Of a stretch of 32,654 nt of DNA, positions 9,382 to 20,207 are shown in pieces (the first letter of the stretch is position 1; every line of letters begins with the position of its first letter). The notes under the pieces are model-generated. The model saw nothing but the letters and a program-made list of their open reading frames with translations. It was not told where the DNA came from and ran no database searches. Made by a program: the position numbers and the translations under genes. The stretch lies in the NCBI GenBank assembly GCA_036897485.1, contig JAYMTF010000622.1, forward strand, positions 1-32,654, read 5' to 3'. The DNA comes from Pelargonium nanum. Lineage: Eukaryota > Streptophyta > Magnoliopsida > Geraniales > Geraniaceae.

Positions 9382-12300
9382 AGTATGCTTTTCAATATAT
9401 GTTGTTGCTAGCTAGGACTTAGTCTTCTAATATCTATCTTTCTTTTTTCTCTTTTTCGGCATTAACAGTGTTATTTGCACTCCACTTTTAAACTCTTTCC
9501 ATCAACTAAAAGTTTGAAAACCTCCCAAAAATACATATTATTTATGAAAATTTGATAAAATGCGAAATGGAAAGAACAATTCCTGAAGAAGTGGAACGCA
9601 AATAACACTAGTTTTTGTTTAGCTTTCTTCTCTAATCATAGTATCAGTAGCAAAGCAGTATCAGCTGGGGTAAGTAGTTGTTAGCAGAAAAAAACAATAT
9701 GGCCATATGGGTTTTAGCTGCAAATGTTGCCCAAATTTTCTAAATCAAATCTGTTGGGTAATACTTATTTGGTTTAGTTATTACTTTTGTTTCCTTATAT
9801 CTGGTTCTGTTACTCTGTTACATACACACACACACATCCAATCAGTCAATCACACAACATGCCACTTCAGAGATTTGCCAGGCAGTAACCATATGCAGAT
9901 TCTGAAAAAATCATTGAATTTTACCTGGTACCGAATACATGGGTGAGCTCTCTGATTTTGGGGTATATCTTCTGTACCTGAAAGCTAAGTGAAAAATGTT
10001 GTGAATTTGGGTCCACTCCACCTAGCCAAGCCAGATGTTGTAATTTTACGTGACGGATCCTCATGGGGCCACAACCTTCCGAGGACTCATGTCCATCCTC
10101 CACCTACAAACAAACACACACATAATACCAATTTAGATTGGTATGTAACATCCATACAGTAAACAAGTTTTCAACAATGTTTATGAAGTAAATTTGCAAG
10201 TATTTTGTCAAAAAGTTTACTAGTTTGAGAAATAAGAAAAGGGTATAATGGGCAAGTGAGGAAGAGGGAGGAGGTTGGGTGGTTCAAGCATTGAAAAAAA
10301 AGACTGTAGTAGTAATAGATTGAAAGGCCATTAAAAACAAATAAATGCAAGAGTAATTGAGACAGTTGAGAATAATGAAGCCATGATAAATACAAATTTA
10401 ATTGCACCCTCTTTGCCTTAGCTCTAACACTCTCAATGTTTTGCTGGTCTTTTTCTTTTCACCATCTTAAGTCTCTTCCAGACTTTAAATGCCATCTTTG
10501 TTTCCATTCTCCATTATAGTATATCTCTCCATCTCCCGCTGTTCAGTTCGGTTTTTACTCTTTCCCTTTCCGACCTCTTCCTTAACTCACACACATGCCA
10601 TTTCTCCTCTCTTTTTCATTAGAGTTGAAGTTTCAATTAAAAAGCATCGGGAACATAAATGATGACATTATCTCAATTTATGGCTCTAGCAACTTGTCAA
10701 ATATATTATATACATAAGATGAGATTTAAACAGAAAACCAGGGTTCATATGCTTTGTATTTTGTTGAAATTACCTGAACAAAAATCCAAACAAAGGAACA
10801 CACATCCTGCTTATGTCCACCTCCACCAGCAACAAGGTACAGATGCTGAAAGAAACAAACACAAAAATGAGGAAGGATCGTAATCTAATTCACGAAAGAA
10901 AGTCACAGGTCATGCTAATGACAACAAACTCATTAAATATAGCCCTTGTCTTGGTACGCAAGCTATGTACAAGTTGCGAGAACATTGAATATATCTGTCA
11001 ACTGTTTTACACAAAAGGGTAAATGTCTAAATATAATTTTCTTCAGAAATGGTGCAGCAAACTTAACAAAAAGCTCTGAAAAAGAAGAAGATAAACCATC
11101 CATTCCATTAATAACAGGGTATCTAATATAATCACGGAACAAACCTACTGCAGTCACATTCATCTTTTGTTGTTATGAGTTAAGAATCAATGAGTCATCC
11201 ATCTATCTTCTTAAAACACCACAGACACCGAAAGGCCAAAAACGAATCATTACCACATATGAATAGATTGGCAAACAAAAGTATACTTATCATCACCATG
11301 TGTGTGCATATGTTTCATGTGTCTCCATGTCTTAAATACTAGTAATTTGATTGACCAATACAACTAATATAACGGTGATAAAAACATGCTTCCTTTTCCA
11401 ACTTTTCGATTTTTCTTTTCCACAGGGTCGAATAAAAAATAAAACCGCAGGGCAGAAAAATACGCATAAGCATTTTTTTTCTATCTATTACAGGCAGAGT
11501 ATATGTTTGGGTGACAAGTTTCAATAATTATGCAATCCCATATTCAAAAAAGTTGACTGGGGATAAGGCAGCCTCGAGCTTCTAAAGCCATAGAGTAAGA
11601 GGACATTATAAGAACTTGGAACGAATTATCAATAGCATAAATTTTAAGAACATAGAAAACAAACCAAATTGTATCATGTAACCATTTGCATTCTCATAGG
11701 ATAAAATATGAGGGCACACTATGCCTTCCTTTGTCCACAGCGTGCAGAAAACCTGCAAGTAAAAGGAAACTTAAAAAGCTCTTCATTATTGAAGATAAAT
11801 ATATCGGCAAAATAAGTTGCATGCTGCATTACAATGCTCCATCAGAATATCTGACATAAGCTTTTCCATTAACAGATGGTAAGTACAAACTTTGAGTCTA
11901 AAGTTCAAATACTAGCATAATACGGGAATATACCATTGATTACATAGGTAAGACAGCATTAATCATTCGTGTCATGGCTCTCAGGACATGACAAACCTCC
12001 TTTGACTCCCACTACTAGATACAGACACGTACTACTTGCACTAGTTAGAATTTCAAATCCACATTCCATCCAGAGGGGGCCTGCCATACCTTTGCACACC
12101 GCATTTTCTGAATCCACATGGCTTACGCCATATACAACACATTCCGAAACAAATTAATTCCGAAGCCTCTGGTATTGAAACATTACTTGACATAAGCAGT
12201 AAAAGAAACAAACCAGAGTAAGCATCTTTGCAGTATAGATATAATTAAGTTACTATAGGTAGACCAAAAAACAGATAATCTCAAGCGTTTTATTCAAAAT

Positions 12301-14810
12301 GAAACAAATTCAGTCAGATATAACCAATAGGACTCAAACTAACAAAAGCCCCAAGAAAAACCATGTATACAAAGAAGCTTCCACTAGGGACCACTGAGAA
12401 CTGAGACACATTAATTGCGCGCAGTATGCACTTGATTAAGCCAAAGCATGAATATCAACAGGTGTTATCCGTGTTCACTGATGAGAGCAATAGAATTCAT
12501 GAATGAAAATGAAGAGTTATTCAGTAGCATCCTACTCTAATACCAAAATAGAAGTTCTTTCAGGGCAGATAGTAACTGTTATGCTCAAGAGTTCTGTATA
12601 TAATTTTCAAATCTTAATTTCATTGACCACGTGATCTACTTTTTCTACTGAAGATGATATGCAGAAATCTGCAAACGAGACCAAACAGAAACCAACGCTG
12701 AATTACCTTATAAACAAAGTTGAAAGCTAATAAAGACAAGGAAATTCCGCATGTACTTAGTGAAGTCAAATGGCTATAACAAAAAGATAAAAAAATAAAA
12801 CTCAGCCATTGCTCTGAAATGTACTTCAAAAATGCGCAGATGATCAACATAATTGTCCAGAAATAAATTAAGGCCATCAATTATTGTTAACTAAACTCAG
12901 CCATTGCATCAAATGAAAATGTTGAGAAGCAATGGCTAGTTAGCTACATTGCACCTCCTTGCAGCTAACCAACAGCTAAATGTAAACCTCACCATATTTC
13001 CCTAGACATGACATATACGAGGGCATGACTTGTTCCATCGAAGATCTGACAGGACACTCTTATCAGAATTCAAATGGAGATTACTATAAAAGGACCTTAT
13101 GGATTAACAGTTCACAACCCTCATTACTTCATGCTTGTCTTCTCCCTGCAAGGAAACAGTTGTGCAACCCTCACATAGGTGGATGGAATAAGGAGTAAAC
13201 TAAAACTGAGAACCGGCTCAAAGCCTTTTTTCTTTTTTAAATGTACAGTGTAACAAAGGGATATAGGTGAGAAGCTGTGATGAAAGAATATGCAGCCTGT
13301 GTATTGACTATTGAGACTAGAATTAGGCCTAGTTTCCTGTATTTGTCTACTGAGTATTTATAATCGACCAAACTATAACAAAATATTGTTCAGCAAGGTT
13401 GCATTGCCTTGCACCGTTGTAATATGTCAGCCAAATCAAAAGGAGCTATAGAATAACTAATTGAAGCCTACCAATGCCCAGGCTGAAACAGGACAGGCAC
13501 CTTCTCTTCCTTTTACTCGTTGATTTGAATGCTGACTTTCTCCAACTTAAGGATTACAAACATGTTTAGCATTTTAAGTATGCACTTACAGGACTATTAA
13601 AGCTAAAGAGAAGTTGATCTTTGTTTTACATGAAATTCAGTTTCTTTGGGCACAATGATTAACTTGGAGAGAAGTAAAAATATTTAAAACAAAATAACCT
13701 AGAGTAATTCTAAATTCCTCCATGCAGACTTTACTAGAGCGAACTCCCCCCGACATCCAGCATATTCATATGTCCTTCTAGGTATATCTAATCTTCATGA
13801 GGCGTTGAACCAGGGGTATAAACAAAAGGTAACCATACGAGGTTAGCTTGACGAATATAGCCAATGATGAAAAATCACTTCATTGTGAAAATACTCTCAG
13901 CCAATCCAACTTATGAGGACACTCAAAATTATTCATATTTACTGCATTTCAACTCTCTCAATAGAGCAATGTCATGTAAGAGAAATGTGACAGCATACTC
14001 AACCTAACTTTAGCAGTTTCACCACTCCTAACAAATGCCATATAATCATAGAGAGGAATGGTACACATGTTTATGTTCCATGACCAATTAACCATTCACC
14101 TAAAGGAGCACCAGTTAATTTTCGATAGTGTAGGAAAGCACTTTAATGGATTAAGAAAACATAGGAACCAGGCAAGTTAGAGAGGAATTGCAATTGATCT
14201 TAAGCACCTCAACAAATTATATATGTAAAACATCTTCAAGTTTGTAAACACAGATCCATCATTGGCAGTTGTCATGCACAATACAGAAACACAGAGTTAG
14301 ATGCATCTTAGGAAGTTGGATCAACAAATCCATCATAACAAACATGTCAAGAGTTACTACAAAACTTTCGGCCTTAAATTTTGAGAACATTATTCTAAAC
14401 TGTTACCAAGTTCCACAAAGTGAAGGCAGGTATTAAGTAAAAAATTTCCATCCAAAGAATAAGAAATTATAAAAAAAAAATAAAAACAGACATTTTCTTT
14501 AAACGATTTCTTACAGAAAGATTTGAAACATGATCATATCAAGGAAACTCTATGCAGAATGATACCAGATGTAAAGTACATAACTCACATTTCCAAGATT
14601 AAAAAGTTAGGCCATACTTATATAAAATCAGCTGAAGTGGATGCATGATATCATTAATGTGAAGGAAGCTTTAATCATTTGGCATCAAAGGAAGGCTAGT
14701 AAATCATTAGCAATTTTCATAAAATTTACCATTCAAACAAGTCATAGTACTACATTGAAGTGAAGTAGGTCCAAATTTGGTATATGACTATATATAACAC
14801 TGTAAAATTA
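9382..14810. other. Gene-free interval; possible minus-strand spliced transcript or long 3' region of the RRM gene
   Basis: No protein family was recognised in 5.4 kb. On the minus strand there are several good splice signals. A donor follows the RRM stop (CAG|GTAATT at 14812/14811). Exon-like blocks bounded by both signals lie at 13145-13096, 12170-12090, 11752-11683, 10845-10774 (TTTCTTTCAG| ... TTCAG|GTAATT) and 10103-9925 (TTTGTAG| ... CCAG|GTAAAA). The last two join in phase 0 with an open frame, but the protein is not recognisable. On the plus strand, 10400-10620 is pyrimidine-rich like a plant leader. Microsatellite (CA)n is at 9824-9836. A 15-base direct repeat (AAACTCAGCCATTGC) occurs near 12798 and 12893. 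All of this is tentative. Confidence 0.35.
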
Positions 14811-14933
14811 CCTGTTCTAAGTTCTCCTTAAGAAATCCAGAAGAAATTTTGAATGTGAATTCTAAATATTGCAGTCTCACAAGCAAGAACTGCCATATTA
14901 AGTTTCTCCGAGGGCAAAAGCTAATTTGGCATA

Positions 14934-16853
14934 TCAACTATCTTGACTCGATTCTTCCCATCCACTACTGCTTCTAATATACTTATCCACTATACCAAAT
15001 TCTCTATTCTGATCAAGCCTCCTGGCATAGTTCTCATTTGTAATAGGGCCTTTCTTCAGTCTCCTGTAATATACAATCTCCCATGGCCACAAGCGAGAAG
15101 AACCAAAGTAATCCTCTACAGATAAATGCCTTTCATTGTCCCCAGGAAGTGCTAGGCCATAGTGTTTCAGAACCTTGTGCAACTCCTCTGACGATATGCT
15201 TGTTGAGTTGCAAGAGTGGGAACTGAAAGGAGCTCTAGCATCTGGCTTCTTAAATGGTGTCAGCAAGGGTGACTCCTCCACCAATGTACTTGAAAATAGA
15301 TGCCCCCTGGTCTCGTCAAGACTAGCTGAAGACAGACTTCCATTAGTAAGAACACCTCTATCTGAAAGTGGAGTCCCTGGATTTGTCATATTTGACAAAC
15401 CAGACACCCGCTGCAGTGGCTGGTCGCTTCCAGTATCATTTTCCTTGCTGAAGGATCTTAATGCTTTTTCACCATACACTAAACTCATTGTATCATCCTG
15501 GTTAGCATTATATGTTTCCATATCACCTTCTCCCAGCTGTCCCTGTTCGACCGAAACCTTTTTAGATTCAGCAGTAGCATTATCCACTGTGCCTTCTAGA
15601 TTCAACTGTACGTCATTTTGAGGAGGTGGTAAGAGTTGGCCAACTGAAGCAGACAAAGATGTTGGAGATTTTGACCTTGAATTAGAAGATAAGGAATGAG
15701 CTCTTGATGATATTGATCTTGATCTAGAATGGGTACTTCTTCTCTGAGACTTAGATAACTGAGAAATTGAGTGTGATCTGGATGCAGTGTAATCAGAATG
15801 GAGAAGAGATGAAACTGGCTTTCGTGCTCTCTTTGAACTACGTCCTTTTGAAGTTCCAATTTCACTACCACTCCTCTTCTTTCCTCCACAATCTTCTCTC
15901 CGGACACTGTCAGTTTCCTTTCTCCTTGGAGGGCTTCCACTCTTTAGTGGCATTTCATGGTTGCTAGAGTCAGAAACTTCTCTGTCATTTTTGTCCTCCG
16001 CCATAGATGTATCCTTACTTGAATGCAGTTCTCCCCATGACTTGGAACCATATCTTTGGAATCCACCTCTACCTTCTTTTCCGATTTTATTATTTTGCCT
16101 ATGATCAAACCTAATAAACTTTCTTTGCGAAGCATTTCCTCTTGGACAATTGCGCTGTTTGTGACCTTTAGCTCCACAGTTGTAGCAACTTCCCTTTACC
16201 TTTGATTCGTTCAAAGGACCCAAATTTACCTCACCAGCAAGTTCCCTCTCTATTTTCTCTTGATGATTTCCTGAAGAACAACCGCCAATCTGACGAATTT
16301 CGTATTCATCTCTCCTTTCATAACCTTGGTGTGGTTCATATCGTTCAAATTCCCCTTTATTTTCAAATCCATAATCATTTGAAATGTCACGAACTTGATC
16401 ACCCCATCTACCATTGTCTAAAGGAGTGTGTTCAGCATCACCACCTTCACTAGGCAAGTTTTCCCTGAAATGATGATGTTCCTCCCTGGTGTAGTTGTTG
16501 ACATTATCTTGACGGTAGCTATCCGTTTGCTTCACATTCATCTTGTAATCATGCCAACTATAATCACCTCTTCTTGCAGAACTTCTCCGTAGAGGCTCAT
16601 ATGGTCTATCACCTCTTAAAAGTCTTGTAGGATGTTGAGGCTGCTTCTTTGACCATGAAATAGTTAACCGCTCTCCACAGATGGCTCTTCCCCGTAAAGC
16701 CGCCAAAGCTTTCTCTGCATTTGGAGGGAAGTCATAAACTACAAACCCATACGCATCTTTTATCCTCACTTCACATCTCCCAAATCTACTAAAGACACGC
16801 TCTAGGTCATCTCTGCGAGTCCGATGCGATAGATTACCAAGATGCAGAGACAT
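14934..16853 (-). CDS. RRM and CCHC zinc-knuckle protein with RS-like region (SR-related RNA-binding protein)
   Basis: This is a 639-aa RNA-binding protein, probably nuclear and involved in pre-mRNA processing. Residues 3-69 form an RRM, with RNP2-like LHLGNL at 3-8 and RNP1-like KDAYGFVVYDF at about 32-42. A CCHC zinc knuckle, CYNCGAKGHKQRNC, sits at 223-236 (Cys223, Cys226, His231, Cys236). A basic Arg/Ser-rich region spans about 358-401 (SRSRSISSR and similar). The last 80 residues are non-repetitive and look folded (LHKVLKHYGLALPGDNE, WPWEIVYYRRLKKGP). The start at 16853 is chosen because the ATG lies immediately after a strong acceptor (TTTGTGTCCATGCAG|ATG); an ATG two codons upstream (and another six upstream, at 16871) would lie within the intron. 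The coding region is intronless. The domain order resembles SR proteins of the RSZ type but with a single knuckle and long linkers. No specific gene name is claimed. Confidence 0.9.
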   Translation of the reverse strand: MSLHLGNLSHRTRRDDLERVFSRFGRCEVRIKDAYGFVVYDFPPNAEKALAALRGRAICGERLTISWSKKQPQHPTRLLRGDRPYEPLRRSSARRGDYSWHDYKMNVKQTDSYRQDNVNNYTREEHHHFRENLPSEGGDAEHTPLDNGRWGDQVRDISNDYGFENKGEFERYEPHQGYERRDEYEIRQIGGCSSGNHQEKIERELAGEVNLGPLNESKVKGSCYNCGAKGHKQRNCPRGNASQRKFIRFDHRQNNKIGKEGRGGFQRYGSKSWGELHSSKDTSMAEDKNDREVSDSSNHEMPLKSGSPPRRKETDSVRREDCGGKKRSGSEIGTSKGRSSKRARKPVSSLLHSDYTASRSHSISQLSKSQRRSTHSRSRSISSRAHSLSSNSRSKSPTSLSASVGQLLPPPQNDVQLNLEGTVDNATAESKKVSVEQGQLGEGDMETYNANQDDTMSLVYGEKALRSFSKENDTGSDQPLQRVSGLSNMTNPGTPLSDRGVLTNGSLSSASLDETRGHLFSSTLVEESPLLTPFKKPDARAPFSSHSCNSTSISSEELHKVLKHYGLALPGDNERHLSVEDYFGSSRLWPWEIVYYRRLKKGPITNENYARRLDQNREFGIVDKYIRSSSGWEESSQDS

Positions 16854-17300
16854 CTGCATGGACACAAACACACAAGTTACTTCCCACCCAACATGTAAAA
16901 CTAAGAAACAAACATTTTCATTAATATTGCTTCATAAAACACACTACATTCATGTAAAAAGTAAATCTCAAATTAAGATGCTCAATTTAGATAGTAAATC
17001 TCATCTTCTAGCTTATTTAGCTCTCTGGCAGAGAAGCAAACACAAGTACTTGGCTAAATTGAAACCCATACGAGAATCAAAACTCATTTCCCACTCTATT
17101 TATCCCACAGCTCAATCAGCAAGCCCAAAAGATGGCAAATAGGCGAACAGTAATTTCGTCGAACACGTTGCGTGCACGAAATCACCGAATACAGTACAGA
17201 AATGAGAAAACCACATTCAAATTTTCAACTCCGTAGATGCAAAGAGCCCTAGGTGAATGATAAAATGCGATACACAAACCCTAAGAAGTGAAGAAATTAC
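16854..17300 (-). other. 5' leader intron of the RRM gene
   Basis: On the minus strand the donor CTCATCTG|GTAATTTC is at 17301/17300 and the acceptor CCATGCAG| precedes the start codon at 16853. The intron is 447 bases. A telo-box-like AAACCCTAAG (plus strand, 17276-17285) lies near its 5' end. Confidence 0.75.
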
Positions 17301-17470
17301 CAGATGAGAGAGAAGAGCAAATCGGGAGATGGAAGCTGAAGTCGTCGTCGTCAAATCTGGCGGTCCCTTTCCTTGCTAACGAAGTAGTGAGTGTCGATTC
17401 GAGTCGCAGCGTAAAAACCTGGTGGAAGGGCACATTTCGGATTCGGACTCGGACTCAGACCCTCTTGTTC
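17301..17470 (-). other. 5' untranslated exon of the RRM gene with a small upstream ORF
   Basis: This is the inferred leader exon up to the donor at 17301; its outer end is not defined by sequence. It contains a minus-strand ATG at 17435 opening a 19-codon frame (MCPSTRFLRCDSNRHSLLR) that stops at 17376-17378, upstream of the main start. If transcription starts above 17435, this upstream frame could reduce translation of the main protein. Confidence 0.5.
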
Positions 17471-17620
17471 TGTGGAGCCCACATCACGATTTGAATATTA
17501 TAGGCCCATGGGCCTGATACGATTGGGCCCAAAAGTGTAGGGGAAAAATAAAAAAGCAAATTATTCGGGAAAATCCAAAAGCATGATTGAGGCCCCAAAT
17601 ACAACCTATCTCAAAAAATT
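17471..17620. promoter_or_regulatory. Bidirectional promoter with palindromic site II elements (RRM gene / UEV1)
   Basis: The RRM gene (minus) and UEV1 (plus) are divergently arranged, with their leaders separated by only about 100-200 bases. Within this gap are AGCCCA (17476-17481), a perfect 14-base palindrome AGGCCCATGGGCCT (17502-17515) and a second palindrome TTGGGCCCAA (17523-17532). Each contains TGGGCC/T, the plant site II element bound by TCP factors and typical of ribosomal-protein and proliferation genes. A TATAATAT-like stretch at 17496-17503 could serve the minus strand. Shared regulation is an inference. Confidence 0.65.
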
Positions 17621-17778
17621 GGGTTCCTCTTTTTTTGTTTATTTATTCCAACCTTTGTCCTCGTCGCCTTCATTCATCTCCCCCACCCGCACTCCCAGAT
17701 TTTTCTCCTCCTGATTCTTCCCCCACATATCTCTCGCCTCCATCAGATCTCTACACCCCAAGCTTCGATTGCTCATCC

Positions 17779-20207
17779 ATGACGCTTGGCTCAGGAGGAT
17801 CCAGTGTCGTGGGTAAGTCTTCTAGCCCTCTCTTTCCTCTTCTTTTTCCTCAATTTCTCTCCTCGGATCTTTCGTTTTTTCCTTGTTTTCTGAAATTCCG
17901 CTTCATGGGTTTGTTGGATTCGTTTGTTTCCTGCATGGGTTGTGTTTAATTGCTGTTGGGTTCTGCTCAATTTAGCTTCTTTCGTTCTAGGGTTGATTTG
18001 CGGATTGTCTGTTCATTGTCGGTTGACTGTGTTTTTTTGTCGTGTTTGAGGATATTTATTGATGATTCTATCTGGTGGGTTTATTGCTTTGGTTGATCTT
18101 TGCCCCCATGTGATTATCTTCATTTGTTTTGTCGAATTTTATATGATCGAACTGTTTTATGCTTGGAATTAGCTTTACAGATTGCAATTTCATTATCTGG
18201 TTTCATTGGTAGCATGCAGTGCTCCATTTGGTGTGAGATGTTCCCTTTTCTGTTTCTTAATTTATTTTGATTTATGATTGATCGGTGTGATGTACTTGAA
18301 CCACCATTATATGAATGTGTGGGGAACCACAGCTCATTTTACTATTTTGGTGATTCGCGAACAACCACTTTATTGATTTGGTGAATTATGAACCTGTTCT
18401 TCATCAAATTGTCTTCTATGAACTAGCACTTTTAAGACACATGTGCCGAATAGGAAATACTCAATATTGAGTTGGAATGAGTTTTGTTAAACTTCACCCA
18501 AACCAAAAAGTATAATCCCATAGGCAAAGAGCCCCATTAGTATATTAAGTGGTCACTAACTTCACTCTGTTTTTTTTCTTTCAATATGGGATACTTCAAA
18601 TACTCCTCTCATGTGCAGCTGGACAAATAGGCCACACGGGCCCGAAGACTAAACTAGTTTTGATAACATGTTAAACTTTTCTCAAAAACAAAATCTAAAC
18701 TCATCGGCAAAGAGCCCTAACTTATATATTATTAACTAAACATTCTTTCAATGTGGGATACTTTAACAAGTTTCAACATTTTTTTATATATACTCAATGC
18801 TATGTTAATAAATAAACTGTAATATATCAATACAGCAAACTTGCATAGGATGTTTAGCCCATGATGTTTTTCTCAGCCTTATGCTTTATAAGGTGTTTTT
18901 CTTCTTAAGTAGAGGAGTGGTTTGATGATTTTCACTTAGCATCTTGTAATATAAGTATCGTTTGATATTCTTGAGTTCTGAAAGAAGTGTGGAGATATAT
19001 TTACCTTAGAAAGTATTAGGTAAAAACATATAGTATTAATTTAACTTCTATGCTTTGGCATGCTGTCTTGATAACATTGTGAAAATGTTCACTAATATGT
19101 TTTTGGTGTTCAATCTTCTTTTTTATAGTCCCTCGGAATTTCAGATTGCTGGAGGAACTTGAACGAGGAGAAAAAGGTATCGGAGATGGCACTGTTAGCT
19201 ACGGAATGGATGATGGTGATGACATTTACATGCGTTCATGGACTGGCACCATAATTGGTCCACACAACGTAATTCATTTTTTTATTTAGTTGAACTATAA
19301 TGCTTATCCGTCTAAATTAAACTTGTTCACATGCTTCTGGACAATTGTCTCTTTTTTTCTGGATGAAACATTTTAAGATACACAAGTGCACATAGTATAT
19401 GAAGGACTGGGTACTTTATAATCCCTCGTAGGGAAATAGCTTAAATGTCTGGATAGATGCTATTTGTGGTACCCTCTTAAAGTCAGTCGTGAGATTATCA
19501 TTGATATTCGATTTGAACCAATCGAGTTTATCTTTGGATATGGTTTTTAAACTATTTAACCTATTGATATATTTCTGCCTTTTTCATGCGAGGGCTTAGA
19601 GGTTCTGTTTTCAAATCCTCTTTAGATGGATTGAAACTGATAGTCAGCTTTCTTTGCTACCTTTAGTTTAGCATAGGCTAAAGCAGTGTTTATTGAAATT
19701 ATTGTGCAGTTTCGTTGTTGCTCATCTTTTTGTGCTTTGACTTCTGCCACTGTGGCATCTCATTTCAGCAATCTGAATTCAACTCCTTTTGTTTTCAGAC
19801 TGTACATGAAGGTCGAATCTATCAATTAAAGCTGTTCTGTGATAAGGATTATCCAGAGAAGCCACCCAGCGTTCGTTTTCATTCACGGATCAACATGACT
19901 TGTGTTAACCATGAAACTGGAGTGGTATACTCTAGTCCCATCTGCATCCCCTACTTAATGGGAAACATTATTGTTGTTTCATTATTTAATGAAATATGTG
20001 GTTTGCTGCATTATGGATGAATATGTATTTCGAGTATTAAGTTGTGATAATATCCCGTTGCAACAGGTGGAACCAAAAAAGTTTGGACTTCTGGCGAATT
20101 GGCAGCGAGAGTATACCATGGAGGACATACTGACACAGCTGAAAAAAGAGATGGCAGCGCCACAGAATCGGAAGTTGGTGCAGCCTCCAGAAGGTACCTA
20201 CTTCTAG
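17779..20207 (+). CDS. UEV1: Ubiquitin-conjugating enzyme E2 variant 1 (UEV1C/UEV1D-type, MMZ)
   Basis: This catalytically inactive E2-like partner of UBC13 (UBC35/36 in Arabidopsis) directs K63-linked polyubiquitin chains in DNA damage tolerance and signalling. Four coding exons, 17779-17812, 19129-19268, 19799-19924 and 20067-20207, join with intact frame to give 146 aa. The product opens [17 protein letters not shown] and carries [20 protein letters not shown] (residues 28-47), [20 protein letters not shown] (47-66), [17 protein letters not shown] and [14 protein letters not shown], ending QPPEGTYF. This is near-identical to Arabidopsis UEV1C/D in length and sequence. The HPN motif and active-site Cys of true E2s are absent: the region after [19 protein letters not shown] has no Cys. 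All junctions are GT-AG (|GTAAGT, |GTAATT, |GTATAC). Intron 1 (17813-19128) carries a TRIM. The short C-terminus lacks the CCVM-type prenylation tail of UEV1A/B. Confidence 0.95.
18485..18778 (-). mobile_element. TRIM (terminal-repeat retrotransposon in miniature) in UEV1 intron 1
   Basis: Read on the minus strand, a 110-bp LTR (18778-18669) begins TGTTG, contains AAGTATCCCACATTGAAAGAA and GGGCTCTTTGCC, and ends GTTTAACA. It is followed at once by TGTTATCAAAAC (18668-18657), a decayed version of the initiator-Met tRNA primer site TGGTATCAGAGC. After about 55 internal bases comes a purine-rich GAGAGGAG, then a second LTR (about 18602-18485). The second LTR repeats AAGTATCCCATATTGAAAGAA, GGGCTCTTTGCC and GAAGTTTAACA. 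The whole is 294 bp with no coding capacity. The LTR copies are clearly diverged, so it is an old insertion. No clean target duplication is visible. Confidence 0.75.

Noticed and set aside
9921-10103. Minus-strand frame MEDGHESSEGCG... as a stand-alone protein
   Set aside because: Begins immediately at an acceptor-like site and stops at a donor-like site, so it is better treated as a possible exon. No family recognised, so not called as a CDS.
15217-15240. Plus-strand GAACTGAAAGGAGCTCT resembling miR319
   Set aside because: Has mismatches, lies antisense in the RRM coding region and no foldback partner is visible nearby.
15175-15621. 148-codon plus-strand frame
   Set aside because: Shadow of the RRM gene on the opposite strand; no independent evidence.
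17781-17801. GGCTCAGGAGGATCC resembling miR390
   Set aside because: It is the start of the UEV1 coding exon, with only partial similarity and no hairpin.
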